Shown here piece by piece: positions 16,870 to 23,793 of a DNA stretch of 64,000 nt. Made by a program: the position numbers and the translations under genes. The DNA comes from Sphingomonas sp. R647. Its GTDB lineage: Bacteria > Pseudomonadota > Alphaproteobacteria > Sphingomonadales > Sphingomonadaceae. The notes beneath the pieces are model-generated. The model saw only the letters and a list, made by a program, of their open reading frames with translations, searched no databases and was not told where the DNA came from. The DNA lies in NCBI RefSeq assembly GCF_020177055.1, contig NZ_JAIQXT010000004.1, positions 474,719 through 538,718 of the forward strand, given 5' to 3'. Position 1 is the stretch's first letter. Each line of letters opens with the position of its first letter.

Positions 16870-18816
16870 ATGGACTTCAGAGAAAGCCAGGAAACGAGCG
16901 TGAGTGAAACCGTGACTGATACCACCGAAATGCTCGTCGAGCCCAAAACCCCGGCTGCCGCCGCCGCGCCTGAAAAGGCTGTGAAGGCGAAGAAGAAGCT
17001 CGATTCGAAGACCATCGCTCCGCGCATCTACCCGGTCGAGGTCGATCATTCGCGCGACGCGCTGCTGACCGAATTCGGCAAGGACACGCTGCGCGACCGC
17101 TACCTGCTGCCCGGCGAGAATTTCCAGGACCTGTTCGTCCGCGTCGCGTCGGCCTATGCCGACGACGCCGCGCACGCCCAGCGCATCTACGACTATATCT
17201 CGCGCCTGTGGTTCATGCCCGCCACCCCCGTGCTGTCCAACGGCGGCACCGGGCGCGGTCTGCCGATCAGCTGCTTCCTCAATTCCGTGCCCGACAGCCT
17301 CAACGGCATCGTCGACACCTGGAACGAGAATGTCTGGCTCGCCTCGCGCGGCGGCGGCATCGGCACCTATTGGGGCAATGTCCGTGGCATCGGGGAGCCG
17401 GTCGGCCTCAACGGCAAGACCTCGGGCATCATCCCGTTCGTCCGCGTGATGGATTCGCTGACCCTCGCGATCAGCCAGGGCAGCCTGCGTCGCGGTTCGG
17501 CCGCCTGCTATCTCGACATCAGCCACCCGGAGATCGAGGAGTTCCTCGAAATCCGCAAGCCCAGCGGCGACTTCAACCGCAAGGCGCTGAACCTCCACCA
17601 CGGCGTCCTCATTCCCGACGCCTTCATGGAAGCAGTGCGCAGCGGCGCCGACTGGGATCTCAAATCGCCCAAGGACGGCAGCGTCCGCGCCACCGTCAAC
17701 GCCCGCGCGCTGTTCCAGAAGCTGGTCGAAACCCGCCTCGCGACCGGTGAGCCGTACATCGTGTTCGCCGATCACGTGAACAACAACATGCCCAAGCATC
17801 ACCGCGATCTGGGCCTCAAGGTCTCGACCTCGAACCTGTGCAGCGAGATCACCCTGCCGACCGGCAAGGATCACCTCGGTAACGAGCGCACTGCGGTCTG
17901 CTGCCTCTCCTCGCTCAACCTTGAAACCTGGGACGCGTGGAAGAACGAAAAGGGCTTTATCGAGGACGTCATGCGCTTCCTCGACAACGTCCTTCAGGAC
18001 TATATCGACCGCGCCGAGCCCGGCATGGAAAAGGCCGCCTATTCCGCCGCCCGCGAACGCAGCGTCGGCCTTGGCGTGATGGGCTTCCACAGCTTCCTTC
18101 AGGCACGCGGCCTGCCCTTTGAGGGCGCGATGGCCAAGACCTGGAACAGCAAGATCTTCAAGCACATCAAGGGCCAGGTCGACGAAGCTTCGATGCAGCT
18201 CGCGGTCGAGCGTGGCCCGTGCCCCGACGCCGCTGACATGGGCGTGATGGAGCGTTTCAGCTGCAAGATGGCGATCGCGCCGACCGCGTCGATCAGCATC
18301 ATCTGCGGCGGCACCAGCGCCTGCATCGAACCGATCCCGGCCAACATCTACACCCACAAGACGCTGTCGGGCAGCTTCTCGGTCAAGAATCCGTATCTCG
18401 AAAAGATCCTGATCGAAAAGTCGAAAAACAGCGAAGCGGTGTGGAACTCGATCCTCGAGCGCGGCGGCAGCGTCCAGCATCTCGACTTCCTCAGCCAGGA
18501 AGAAAAGGATTGCTACAAGACCAGCTTCGAGATCGATCAGCGCTGGCTGCTCGAACTCGCCGGCGACCGCACGCCCTATATCGATCAGGCCCAGTCGCTG
18601 AACCTGTTCATCCCGGCCGACGTCGAAAAGTGGGACCTGCTGATGCTCCACTTCCGCGCATGGGAACTCGGCATCAAATCGCTCTACTATCTCCGCAGCA
18701 AATCGGTGCAGCGCGCCGGCTTTGCGGGCGGCGTGGAAGCCGACAACACGATCGACGCGCCGCAGTTCAACCTGGGCGAATCGACCGACTACGACGAATG
18801 TCTGGCGTGTCAGTGA
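16870..18816 (+). CDS. nrdA: Ribonucleoside-diphosphate reductase, alpha subunit (class Ia)
   Basis: 648 residues, starting MDFRESQETSVSE; a basic Ala/Lys linker precedes the barrel, and there is no recognisable N-terminal ATP-cone, so dATP feedback may be absent. Active-site residues are in place: substrate-pocket cysteine in ISCFLNS (near 134), thiyl-radical cysteine within NLCSEI (near 323), the partner cysteine in AVCCLSSLNL (near 342), two tyrosines SLYYLRS, and the C-terminal shuttle pair CLAC. It makes deoxynucleotides with NrdB, encoded 1.7 kb downstream on the same strand. The two genes are separated by a nuclease cassette and small genes. Confidence 0.96.
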   Translation: MDFRESQETSVSETVTDTTEMLVEPKTPAAAAAPEKAVKAKKKLDSKTIAPRIYPVEVDHSRDALLTEFGKDTLRDRYLLPGENFQDLFVRVASAYADDAAHAQRIYDYISRLWFMPATPVLSNGGTGRGLPISCFLNSVPDSLNGIVDTWNENVWLASRGGGIGTYWGNVRGIGEPVGLNGKTSGIIPFVRVMDSLTLAISQGSLRRGSAACYLDISHPEIEEFLEIRKPSGDFNRKALNLHHGVLIPDAFMEAVRSGADWDLKSPKDGSVRATVNARALFQKLVETRLATGEPYIVFADHVNNNMPKHHRDLGLKVSTSNLCSEITLPTGKDHLGNERTAVCCLSSLNLETWDAWKNEKGFIEDVMRFLDNVLQDYIDRAEPGMEKAAYSAARERSVGLGVMGFHSFLQARGLPFEGAMAKTWNSKIFKHIKGQVDEASMQLAVERGPCPDAADMGVMERFSCKMAIAPTASISIICGGTSACIEPIPANIYTHKTLSGSFSVKNPYLEKILIEKSKNSEAVWNSILERGGSVQHLDFLSQEEKDCYKTSFEIDQRWLLELAGDRTPYIDQAQSLNLFIPADVEKWDLLMLHFRAWELGIKSLYYLRSKSVQRAGFAGGVEADNTIDAPQFNLGESTDYDECLACQ

Positions 18817-18822
18817 ACTGAA

Positions 18823-18877
18823 TCCCTCTCCCTTGGGAGAGGGAGGGAGCCGCGCAGCGGCGGAAGGGTGAGGGCAG
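18823..18877 (+). repeat. Left repeat of the cassette, palindrome family B
   Basis: Two hairpins in tandem: TCCCTCTCCC/GGGAGAGGGA (10-bp stem, 2-nt loop) and GCCGC/GCGGC (3-nt loop), followed by GGAAGGGTGAGGGCAG. Because it directly follows nrdA it may also act as its terminator. Confidence 0.88.
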
Positions 18878-18878
18878 G

Positions 18879-19247
18879 GTGCGCCTCTACGCAAATCAGC
18901 CGATCGGGACCGTCCCCCGCGCCCACCAGCTCCGGCGCGAGGCGCCCGGTCCCGAACGCCGGCTGTTGCGCGCACTCCGCGAAGCCTTCCCGGTGCTTAA
19001 ATGGCGGCATCAGGTGCCGATCTGCCAGTTCTACGCCGACATTCTCTGTTTCTCGGAAGCTCTAGTGATCGAAGTCGATGGCGATACCCATGCAGACAGC
19101 GCGTCTCGCGACGCCGCGCGAACCGCGGTGATTGCGAGCGAGGGGTTTCGTGTGATCCGTTTCACAAATGACGACGTTACGGGCAATCTCGAAGGTGTGT
19201 TGGCCCGCGTTGCAGCAGTGCTGGCACAAGAAAAGGGCAACGCGTGA
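18879..19247 (+). CDS. DUF559 domain protein, Vsr-like endonuclease fold
   Basis: 122 residues, GTG start. The whole length is a DUF559 domain, a PD-(D/E)xK fold related to very-short-patch-repair endonucleases. The catalytic core is intact: aspartate in FYADILCFSE, then ALVIEVDGDTHAD with the E-x-D pair, then DAARTAVIASEGFRVIRF and a closing helix. It should therefore be able to cut DNA, although no DUF559 protein has, to my knowledge, a well-defined target. It lacks any other domain. Its position precisely between inverted repeats suggests that it recognises or moves those repeats. Confidence 0.9.
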   Translation: MRLYANQPIGTVPRAHQLRREAPGPERRLLRALREAFPVLKWRHQVPICQFYADILCFSEALVIEVDGDTHADSASRDAARTAVIASEGFRVIRFTNDDVTGNLEGVLARVAAVLAQEKGNA

Positions 19248-19250
19248 ACG

Positions 19251-19306
19251 CTGCCCTCACCCTTCCGCCGCTGTGCGGCTCCCTCCCTCTCCCAACGGGA
19301 GAGGGA
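19251..19306 (-). repeat. Right repeat of the cassette, palindrome family B
   Basis: Reverse complement of 18823-18877 apart from one additional G in the loop of the first hairpin and one base change in the second. It ends 9 bp before the stop codon of the DUF2171 gene on the other strand. Confidence 0.88.
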
Positions 19307-19315
19307 AGCGCTGCC

Positions 19316-19567
19316 TCAGACGTCGCTCTCTTCTTCCTGGAAGGCGAGCGCGTTGGCGGCGGTGGCGGACAGCCGCACCTTGTCGCCCTCGACCTCGGCC
19401 ACCAGGCCGAGCGGGAGGAAGTGGTGATGCCCCTCATGGCTGCCCATGCCGCTGTCCTTGCGGGTCAGCTTGATGCGGTGATGTTCGACCTTGTCGACGG
19501 TGCCGACATGGACGCCATCGGCGCCGATGACTTCCATATGCTCGCGGACGTTGCTGGCATGTCCCAT
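19316..19567 (-). CDS. DUF2171 domain protein
   Basis: 83 residues starting MGHASNVREHMEVIGADG, then VHVGTVDKVEHHRIKLTRKD and a second strand pair (GLVAEVEGDKVRLSATA). This is the PRC-barrel-like DUF2171 fold, a small cytoplasmic protein of unknown role. The start at 19567 has a GGAA eight bases upstream. The histidine cluster EGHHHF near the middle might bind metal. It is opposite in strand to its neighbours and sits between the nuclease cassette and the nrdB-side genes. Confidence 0.87.
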   Translation of the reverse strand: MGHASNVREHMEVIGADGVHVGTVDKVEHHRIKLTRKDSGMGSHEGHHHFLPLGLVAEVEGDKVRLSATAANALAFQEEESDV

Positions 19568-19635
19568 AATCGCGTTCCTTTGGTTGACGTAACCGCCCAA
19601 CGCCTAGCGCCGCCAGTGGATGCAGGAGATGCGCA

Positions 19636-19962
19636 ATGATCCGGATAGGTAATGCCCTCGCCATCGCCAGCCTCGCCCTGCTCGCCGCCTGCGCGCAGCA
19701 GGTCGGCACGGCGGTCGAGCCCACGGCGCCCGGCTTCCTGCTCGGCCTGTGGCACGGCTTCATCTTCCCGGTCGCGTGGGTGCTGTCGCTGTTCGTCCCC
19801 GACGTCGCGGTCTATGCCGTGCCCAACAATGGCGGCTGGTATGATTTTGGCTATTTCCTCGGCATCTGCGTGTTCGGCGTCGGCGCCAATCGCGGGAAGA
19901 AGGTGATCATCAAGGAACGCGTTATCGTGCGTGATCGCGGCGGCACGGTGATCGACCAGTGA
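19636..19962 (+). CDS. Small lipoprotein/membrane protein
   Basis: 108 residues with a signal peptide and lipobox LAAC (Cys20), then two hydrophobic segments (FLLGLWHGFIFPVAWVLSLF and FGYFLGICVFGVGA) joined by a short loop with NNGGWYDFG, and a charged C-terminal tail. It starts a tight set of three genes whose stop and start codons overlap, leading into nrdB. Function unknown, but similar proteins are common in alphaproteobacteria. Confidence 0.85.
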   Translation: MIRIGNALAIASLALLAACAQQVGTAVEPTAPGFLLGLWHGFIFPVAWVLSLFVPDVAVYAVPNNGGWYDFGYFLGICVFGVGANRGKKVIIKERVIVRDRGGTVIDQ

Positions 19963-20150
19963 CGCGCGCGCTCGCCATTCAGGCCGGCATCGGCATCGCG
20001 TCGGGTGTAGCGGGCCTCACCCTGCTGCGCCGCCGCGCCGCCTCGCCCGAGGGCATTTACGCCCTGCGCATCGCCGGCACGATGCTGGTCGCGCTCTGCC
20101 TCTTCCTCACCGGCTTCGCGCTGGTCGCCAGTGTGGTGGGTGGGGCGTGA
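19959..20150 (+). CDS. Two-helix small membrane protein
   Basis: 63 residues, GTG start sharing the GTGA overlap with the previous stop codon. Two hydrophobic helices (about 5-22 and 36-60) connected by a basic loop RRRAASPEG. Translational coupling to the genes on both sides suggests they are expressed as one unit with nrdB. No family recognised. Confidence 0.75.
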   Translation: MTRALAIQAGIGIASGVAGLTLLRRRAASPEGIYALRIAGTMLVALCLFLTGFALVASVVGGA

Positions 20151-20479
20151 GCGAGATAGAATCCGTCAATCGTTATCGGGCTACCGGCCAAAAGCAGTTC
20201 GTGCTGACGCTCGTCGGCCTCGTATTGGCAGCCGTCTTGCTGCAGCTCGCCTTCCAGCGCGTGCTGGGCGCCAATATGGCTATATATGGTGCGCTCGCCG
20301 CAGCCAGCGGGCTTTGGATCGTCCAGTTGGTTCGTACGATCGTCGGTCCTCGACAATCGCGAAAAGCCATGGAGTTAGGGCGAAGCCTGCGAACCGTCCG
20401 CCTCCGCGCGACTTTGGCGCTCATCGCCAACACGGTCGTCCTCACAATTTCAATTCAGCATCTGTTCTTCTCGGAGTAA
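20147..20479 (+). CDS. Small membrane protein
   Basis: 110 residues, GTG start overlapping the previous TGA by four bases. Three hydrophobic segments are visible (about 18-35, 44-62 and 88-105), and a basic cytoplasmic stretch lies between the second and third (GPRQSRKAMELGRSLRTVRLR). The gene ends four bases before nrdB. The codon use is somewhat less GC-rich than nrdB. No family recognised. Confidence 0.75.
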   Translation: MSEIESVNRYRATGQKQFVLTLVGLVLAAVLLQLAFQRVLGANMAIYGALAAASGLWIVQLVRTIVGPRQSRKAMELGRSLRTVRLRATLALIANTVVLTISIQHLFFSE

Positions 20480-20483
20480 CCCC

Positions 20484-21533
20484 ATGCCTCTTCTCGAAGC
20501 CCGCAAGACCTACAAGCCGTTCGAATACCCTTGGGCGTTCGACTTCTGGAAGCGTCAGCAGCAGATCCACTGGCTCCCCGAAGAGGTGCCGCTGGGAGAG
20601 GATTGCCGCGACTGGGCGCAAAAGCTGACCGACCACGAACGCAATCTGCTCACGCAAATCTTCCGCTTCTTCACCCAGGCGGACGTCGAGGTGCAGGATT
20701 GCTACCACGAAAAATACGGTCGCGTGTTCAAGCCGACCGAGATCAAGATGATGCTCGCCTCCTTCTCCAACATGGAGACGGTGCACATCGCGGCGTACAG
20801 CCACCTGCTCGACACGATCGGCATGCCCGAAAGCGAGTACGGCATGTTCCTCGAATATAGCGAAATGAAGGACAAGCACGATTACCTTCAGCGCTTCACC
20901 GTCGACACCGACGAGGATATCGCGCGCACCCTCGCCATGTTCGGCGGGTTTACTGAGGGGCTTCAGCTGTTCGCGTCGTTCGCGATGCTGATGAACTTCC
21001 CGCGCTTCAACAAGATGAAGGGCATGGGCCAGATCGTCAGCTGGTCGGTGCGCGATGAATCGCTGCACTGCGAAGGCATCACCCGCCTGTTCCACGCCTT
21101 CTGCAAGGAACGCGACTGCCTGACCAAGGCGGTGAAGGACGACATCATGGACGTCTGCCAGACGACCGTGCGGCTCGAGGATGCGTTCATCGACCTGGCG
21201 TTCGAACAGGGCCCGGTCCCCGGCATGACGCCCAAGGAAATCAAGAAGTACATCCGCTACATCGCCGACTGGCGCCTGAACCAGCTGGGCTTGAAGCCGA
21301 TCTACATGATCGACGAACACCCGCTCCCCTGGCTCGCCCCTTTGCTCAACGGCGTCGAACACGCCAACTTCTTCGAACAGCGCGCGACGGAATATTCGAA
21401 GGGCGCGACCAAGGGCAACTGGAACGAAGTGTGGGATTCGTTCGACAAGCGCCAGAAGGCAAAGGCCGGGCCGGCGGCCAACGAGGACGCCGCTGAGGGC
21501 GGGTTGTTCGATGGGACGGTTGCGGCGGAGTAG
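20484..21533 (+). CDS. nrdB: Ribonucleoside-diphosphate reductase, beta subunit
   Basis: 349 residues. The dimetal ligands are visible: acidic residues in FTQADVEVQD, ETVH in the following helix, the glutamate in GGFTEGLQLF and ESLH in SVRDESLHCEG. The tyrosine four residues after ETVH (HIAAY) is in the place of the radical-forming tyrosine of class Ia enzymes. The C-terminus GGLFDGTVAAE is the flexible tail that docks on NrdA. It works with the alpha subunit at 16870-18816. Two or three small membrane protein genes are coupled directly upstream. Confidence 0.95.
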   Translation: MPLLEARKTYKPFEYPWAFDFWKRQQQIHWLPEEVPLGEDCRDWAQKLTDHERNLLTQIFRFFTQADVEVQDCYHEKYGRVFKPTEIKMMLASFSNMETVHIAAYSHLLDTIGMPESEYGMFLEYSEMKDKHDYLQRFTVDTDEDIARTLAMFGGFTEGLQLFASFAMLMNFPRFNKMKGMGQIVSWSVRDESLHCEGITRLFHAFCKERDCLTKAVKDDIMDVCQTTVRLEDAFIDLAFEQGPVPGMTPKEIKKYIRYIADWRLNQLGLKPIYMIDEHPLPWLAPLLNGVEHANFFEQRATEYSKGATKGNWNEVWDSFDKRQKAKAGPAANEDAAEGGLFDGTVAAE

Positions 21534-21582
21534 ATCATCGCTGATCTGTCTGTGGGATTCCACCAACCCGAATAAAAGCGTT

Positions 21583-21773
21583 CGTCACCCCGGCCTTGTG
21601 CCGGGGTCCACCCATCCCCGCGCCCCGATCGCCAGTGGCTCGATCCCCATGCCATCCTCTGCGACCGAGCCAGCCACAAGCTGATAGGCCAAAGCCAGAC
21701 AACCTGCCCACGCTCGAAACCGCGCCCTCCGCGCCTCCCTCACAGTGGACCCCGGAACAAGTCCGGGGTGACG
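21583..21773. repeat. Composite palindrome unit, family A (copy 1)
   Basis: A 191-bp unit whose ends are inverted: CGTCACCCCGGCCTTGTGCC at the left and GTGGACCCCGGAACAAGTCC, then GGGGTGACG, at the right. Each end is a hairpin on its own. The interior is low-information C-rich sequence. A diverged copy follows 35 bp later in the same orientation. Confidence 0.85.
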
Positions 21774-21808
21774 GCGGGAGAGGGTGCCAGCGCTCACCCC
21801 CCAATATT

Positions 21809-21998
21809 CGTCCCCCCGGGCCTTGTGCCGGGGTCCACCCAGCCCCGCGCCCCGACCGCCAACGGCCCGATCCCGCGCCATCCTCCGCGACCGAACCCGC
21901 CACGCGCTGACCAGTCAGGCTAGACCACCCGTCCGCGCTCGAAACCGCGCCCGCCGCGCCTCCCGCACAGTGGACCGCGGAACAAGTCCGGGATGACG
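21809..21998. repeat. Composite palindrome unit, family A (copy 2)
   Basis: A 190-bp diverged direct copy of 21583-21773, with matching interior landmarks such as CGCTCGAAACCGCGCCC. Together the two form a tandem array with a period of 226 bp after nrdB. Its right end lies 31 bp from the stop codon of the GIY-YIG gene. Confidence 0.85.
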
Positions 21999-22029
21999 AC
22001 AGGAGCGGGGACGATGCGCCGCTACTGCC

Positions 22030-22371
22030 TCAGTCCGGTCCCGCACCCGGCGCCGCGTCGTCCTCATCCAGCGGCTTCAGCCCCAGCTCCACCGCCAGAT
22101 CGTCCCAGCGCGGATTCTCCCGCTCGATCAGGTTCATCTTCCACTCGCGCCGCCACCGCTTGAGCTGCTTCTCGCGCCGGATCGCGGACTCCATCGTCCC
22201 TCCGACCTCATAATAGACCAGCCGCTTCACCTTGTTGCGCGCGGTGAAGCCGTCGAACGTCTCTTCGCGATGCTGGACGATCCGCCCGAGCAGGTCGGAC
22301 GTAACGCCGACATAGGTCGTGCCGTTAAACCCGCTGGCAAGGATATAGACGCAGGGCGTTCGCTCGGACAT
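22030..22371 (-). CDS. GIY-YIG nuclease family protein
   Basis: 113 residues from the ATG at 22371. A single GIY-YIG domain of the UPF0213 type: VYILASGFNGTTYVGVTSDL carries the two signature strands (here VYI and YVG), then LGRIVQHREE with the catalytic arginine, and MESAIRREKQLKRWRREWK with the catalytic glutamate, then NPRWDDL. All expected residues are present. The frame continues upstream to 22467 but there it only reads through a family A half-repeat. No strong Shine-Dalgarno is seen. Repeats of the same family lie on both sides, so a role with them, as for the DUF559 cassette, is possible. Confidence 0.9.
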   Translation of the reverse strand: MSERTPCVYILASGFNGTTYVGVTSDLLGRIVQHREETFDGFTARNKVKRLVYYEVGGTMESAIRREKQLKRWRREWKMNLIERENPRWDDLAVELGLKPLDEDDAAPGAGPD

Positions 22372-22397
22372 CGCACGGGGGAGCGTGCCGCACGGAC

Positions 22398-22423
22398 GAC
22401 CCCGGAACAAGCCCGGCATGACG
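22398..22423. repeat. Family A half-repeat upstream of the GIY-YIG gene
   Basis: GACCCCGGAACAAGCCCGGC followed by ATGACG is a single right-hand arm of family A, 26 bases before the nuclease start, in the same orientation as the arm just after the gene. Confidence 0.75.
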
Positions 22424-22461
22424 AACTGCCGCCTGAACGGATGCGCCCACCCCACCCCCCT

Positions 22462-22644
22462 GGTCACCCCGGCCTTGTGCCGGGGTCCACCCGTCCCCGC
22501 ACCCCGAACCCATGAGGCGCTGGCGTGGCGCTCCCATCCCCCACCACGGCCACCAAGATAAAGCGTTCAGACGCCCCGTCGGCCCTCCGAACCCAGCCGT
22601 CGCGCCTCCCTCGCAGTGGACCCCGGAACAAGTCCGGGGTGACG
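22462..22644. repeat. Composite palindrome unit, family A (copy 3)
   Basis: About 183 bp with the same inverted ends as copies 1 and 2 (GTCACCCCGGCCTTGTGCCG at the left, GTGGACCCCGGAACAAGTCC then GGGGTGACG at the right). The interior is related only near its ends (CCCGTCCCCGC and GCGCCTCCCTC). Confidence 0.85.
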
Positions 22645-22735
22645 AAGGGGAGGGGGCTGGCGCACCCAAAACCCCCTTTCCTACACGAACCAAATAGGTC
22701 AACTGAATCAGCTCCAACCAACCGGAGCCGAGTCG

Positions 22736-23047
22736 ATGCACCCCGATCAACCCGCCACCAGCGCCCCACGCAACCACTGGACCCCCGCCCGCCAGCGCAT
22801 CTTCCTCACCGCGCTCGTTGAAACCGGCAGCATCGCCCGCGCGGCCCGCGCCGCCGGCATGTCGCGCTCCAGCGCCCATGCGCTGCGCAACCGCCTCGCT
22901 GGAACGCCGTTCGACCATCACTGGAGCCACGCGCTCAAGCTCCACGCCGCGCGCTTCGCCGATCCCTTCGCGCCCGATCCGCTCGCCCCGCGCGGTCCAG
23001 CGGACGCCCCCAGTCGCGCCCCCGTCGCCCCGGTGGCGCGTCCATGA
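22736..23047 (+). CDS. Helix-turn-helix domain protein
   Basis: 103 residues. Residues 17-60 (TPARQRIFLTALVETGSIAR then AARAAGMSRSSAHALRNRL) form a LysR-like helix-turn-helix as found in a group of small sphingomonad proteins. The C-terminal 40 residues are Pro/Ala-rich and look unstructured, so the protein may be a shortened relative of longer ones. A Shine-Dalgarno-like GGAG lies nine bases ahead. It follows a family A repeat and has no obvious target operon. Confidence 0.75.
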   Translation: MHPDQPATSAPRNHWTPARQRIFLTALVETGSIARAARAAGMSRSSAHALRNRLAGTPFDHHWSHALKLHAARFADPFAPDPLAPRGPADAPSRAPVAPVARP

Positions 23048-23463
23048 TGCCGCGCGGTCGCCTTCCGGTCACACTCGGTCGTCAACCAGTCGCCCGAGTG
23101 TCGCGCACCTGTCGCGTCACCGTCGCGCGGCGGTCGCGGCACGGGTGTCAGCGGGTCGCGATCCGGGCCGTTCCCGGTCGCAAACCCGTCGCGTCGCCCG
23201 CATACGCCCCCATTCTCGTCAGCTTCGTCGGTACCTCCGCATCCGGCGTCCCCCGCACCACCCCGCGACCCGCCCGCGCGATGCGACGAGCCGCATGGTT
23301 AACCTGCCGATCCGCAAAACCCCCGACTTGCGGGCGTACCCATTTCACGCATATTATTCGGTACGACCGGAGGGGTGAGTCCGGCTTTCCACAGTTTATG
23401 GAGCCTCCAGGTCATGGCCTGCGCCGCGTTCTCACGCCTTGTCGATTCGGGATTCCGCCACTG
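23048..23463. other. Gene-free region rich in GTCGC motifs
   Basis: About 415 bp in which I find no convincing gene. The first 130 bp repeat variations of GTCGC on one strand without an exact period. The last 100 bp contain an AT-richer patch CGCATATTATTCGGTACGAC, the only promoter-like stretch, before the DUF6916-like gene. Confidence 0.4.
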
Positions 23464-23787
23464 ATGTCGGGCACCCGTCCCCTGCTGTCGCTCCCCAGCT
23501 CGCAGGATGCCTGCGCGGCGATCGGCGATGTGTTTCTGGTCGGCGGCATCGTCGGCCCGGCGCATGAACTGACGCTGGAAGAGGTGCGGGCCGAGCGTCC
23601 CCGCGCGACCTCGACCGCGTGGCGCATGCCCTATTCGATGTATCTGCGCGGCGCTGCCGGCGCCTCGCTGCCGCAGGGGCTCTACTGGCTCTCGCACCCC
23701 AGTTTCGGCCGCATGTGCCTGTTCCTCGTCCCCCGCAGCCGCGAACCGGTGACCGGCGCAGTGCGCTACGAAGCGGTATTCGACTGA
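23464..23787 (+). CDS. DUF6916-like protein
   Basis: 107 residues. The middle and end (PYSMYLRGAAGASLPQGLYW, LSHPSFGRMCLFLVPRSRE, then RYEAVFD) fit the DUF6916 pattern of small proteins often encoded near phage-tail or contractile-injection-like genes. No such genes are here. The start at 23464 gives the shortest sensible protein; an ATG at 23398 is in frame, but the added residues look like non-coding sequence. It converges with the FAD oxidoreductase gene. Confidence 0.7.
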   Translation: MSGTRPLLSLPSSQDACAAIGDVFLVGGIVGPAHELTLEEVRAERPRATSTAWRMPYSMYLRGAAGASLPQGLYWLSHPSFGRMCLFLVPRSREPVTGAVRYEAVFD

Positions 23788-23793
23788 GGGGAA

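Larger units (their letters stand above)
18823..19306. mobile_element. DUF559 nuclease cassette bounded by inverted repeats
   Basis: A 484-bp unit made of a 55-bp repeat, one reading frame and the same repeat inverted (56 bp, differing by one inserted G and one G/A change). The gene begins one base after the left repeat and ends three bases before the right one, so there is no spare sequence. It begins six bases after the nrdA stop. I see no clear target-site duplication. The organisation is that of a very small transposable or repeat-associated element, but mobility is an inference. Confidence 0.7.

Noticed and set aside
16807..18975. 722-codon open frame antisense to nrdA
   Set aside because: Same reason: the nrdA frame carries all active-site residues, while the antisense one carries none.
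18809..19315. Target-site duplication flanking the DUF559 cassette
   Set aside because: Bases outside the two repeats (left ...GAACTGAA, right AGCGCTGC...) show no convincing direct repeat.
21583..22644. Possible CRISPR array in the repeat-rich patch
   Set aside because: Units are about 190 bp, palindromic at both ends and too few; there are no short regular repeats with unique spacers and no cas genes.
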